From assembly GCA_002342545.1 (NCBI GenBank), contig DDQE01000038.1, forward strand, positions 4,609-10,707: a stretch of 6,099 bases of DNA, in the 5' to 3' direction. The DNA is from Caryophanales bacterium UBA2450. Lineage in GTDB: Bacteria > Bacillota_I > Bacilli_A > RFN20 > CAG-826. The notes under the pieces are model-generated. The model was not told the origin of the DNA. It was given only the letters and a program-made list of their open reading frames with translations, and searched no databases. The position numbers and the translations under genes are program-made. Shown here piece after piece: positions 5,609-6,099 of the stretch (positions within the stretch are counted from its first letter, which is position 1; every line of letters begins with the position of its first letter).

Positions 5609-5974
5609 ATGATGAAAGTAAACAAAAATGCAATAAAAAGAAAATTTGAATTTCGCTATCATCCTGAAATATTCATTACTAAAAATAACAAGATTATATA
5701 TATTGATCATCCTGCATTTGTTCTATTTGAAGAAAACGGAAATTATATTTATATAACAATTACTCATTCCTCAAAAGTAAAACATAAGCTTGTTTTGAAA
5801 TTAAAAAGGAATCCAAATCCAAAAGATAAGAAAGATGCTTATTGGGTATTAGAAATACGGAGTGATAAAAAAGAATCGTTTGGAAAGAAGAGGAAAAAAT
5901 GGAAAATTGATTTAGAAGACGTAATGAAAATTACAAAGTTTTACTACGAAAAAAATGGCTCCGCCATCAGATGA
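5609..5974 (+). CDS. Small lysine-rich protein, uncertain PemK/MazF-like resemblance
   Basis: The product has 121 residues, 24 of them Lys, with no signal peptide or TM segment. TTAGGAGGA (5595-5603) stands 6 bases before the first ATG and 9 before a second one (5612), so either may start. The core reads HPAFVLFEENGNYIYITITHS (34-54), then KLVLKLKRNPNPKDKKDAYWV (60-80) and SFGKKRKKWKIDLED (90-104). A His-Pro then hydrophobic beta strand, a T-H-S, and NPNPKD...YW remind me of small proteins labelled PemK/MazF-like in gut Firmicutes, but the classical MazF motifs are not clear, so this is only a possibility. No antitoxin-like gene lies upstream. The protein ends NGSAIR at a TGA, 18 bases into the GC-rich element. 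The gene is monocistronic as far as visible; the neighbour to the left, hpf, is divergent. Confidence 0.65.
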   Translation: MMKVNKNAIKRKFEFRYHPEIFITKNNKIIYIDHPAFVLFEENGNYIYITITHSSKVKHKLVLKLKRNPNPKDKKDAYWVLEIRSDKKESFGKKRKKWKIDLEDVMKITKFYYEKNGSAIR

Positions 5975-6022
5975 ACAAGTCATCCTACATCGGCGCGGAC
6001 AACTAAGGTCCCCAAGCCATTT
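5949..6022. other. GC-rich structured element overlapping the 3' end of the 121-residue gene
   Basis: An A7 run (5949-5955) leads into a segment of about 54% GC set in far AT-richer DNA. AAATGGCT (5953-5960) and AGCCATTT (6015-6022) form a closing 8-bp stem. Inside are CGCC/GGCG (5962-5965/5992-5995), GATGA/TCATC with loop ACAAG (5970-5984), and GGAC/GTCC with loop AACTAAG (5997-6011). Together they can fold as a multi-branched structure on either strand. On the - strand the closing stem is followed by T7. The class of element is unknown. Confidence 0.5.
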
Positions 6023-6078
6023 GCAAATATATTTAATCAAAAAAATATATCAAATTCAATTATTTTAATAATTCCGTT

Positions 6079-6091
6079 ATGCGAAACGCAT
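6079..6091. repeat. Short GC-containing hairpin near the window end
   Basis: ATGCG-AAA-CGCAT forms a 5-bp stem in otherwise AT-rich DNA. The stretch 6023-6099 holds no recognisable gene; its function cannot be judged because the window ends here. Confidence 0.3.
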
Positions 6092-6099
6092 GAAATTCA

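Noticed and set aside
5972..5974. TGA read as tryptophan (genetic code 4)
   Set aside because: All Trp codons in the window are TGG, and no gene contains an internal TGA. Reading through gives a tail of unlikely composition to the window end.
5949..6022. tRNA, integron attC or known riboswitch
   Set aside because: No TTCRA T-loop or cloverleaf arms, no GTTRRRY/RYYYAAC core sites, and no recognised aptamer consensus on either strand.

Overview
The window is AT-rich DNA from what looks like a low-GC, Gram-positive-type bacterium: a member of the Bacillota or Mycoplasmatota, plausibly an uncultured gut Bacilli/Mollicutes-like lineage. The grounds are a Bacillus-type one-cysteine OhrR, a long-form hibernation factor HPF, a lipobox lipoprotein, strong AGGAGG-type ribosome sites at several genes and U-tract terminators. 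All tryptophans in the called genes are TGG, and TGA occurs only as the stop of the last gene. Nothing therefore suggests the mycoplasma code. The species cannot be named from this sequence.

Left part (1-1642, + strand): a tight stress cluster. It holds the last 32 codons of a glutathione peroxidase-type peroxidase, then ohrR overlapping it by one base (TAATG), then a cation-diffusion-facilitator (CDF) transporter overlapping ohrR by 8 bases. The transporter's site residues (Asn-x3-Asp in TM2, Asp-x3-Asp in TM5) fit Mn-type better than Zn-type CDFs. Peroxide detoxification, peroxide sensing and metal export thus probably share one transcript. The transporter gene ends in a 4-base tail-to-tail overlap with the next gene. 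A possible terminator for it lies inside that opposing gene.

Middle (1639-3674, - strand): reading leftwards, a 280-residue soluble protein of unknown function, then a 120-residue protein with two membrane segments, then a terminator, then a classical short-chain dehydrogenase/reductase (SDR). The first two genes form an operon. The SDR may be read by read-through or from a weak promoter.

3675-3869 is a divergent regulatory region with a promoter candidate for each direction, a perfect 12-bp tandem duplication over the rightward -35 box, and a 9-bp direct repeat in the leftward leader. It is followed (+) by a 301-residue two-domain lipoprotein and a hairpin terminator shared with convergent hpf (-).

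Right end (5397-6099): a regulatory region with an 8-bp-arm inverted repeat, then a small, lysine-rich 121-residue protein (+) with only a faint resemblance to PemK/MazF-like toxins. Its 3' end runs into the most unusual element of the window, a compact GC-rich (about 54%) segment closed by an 8-bp inverted repeat. An A7 run at the start of the element and reading frames open beyond the stop raise the possibility of a -1 frameshift, a structured RNA or a recombination/insertion boundary. The last ~75 bases are AT-rich and show no gene.
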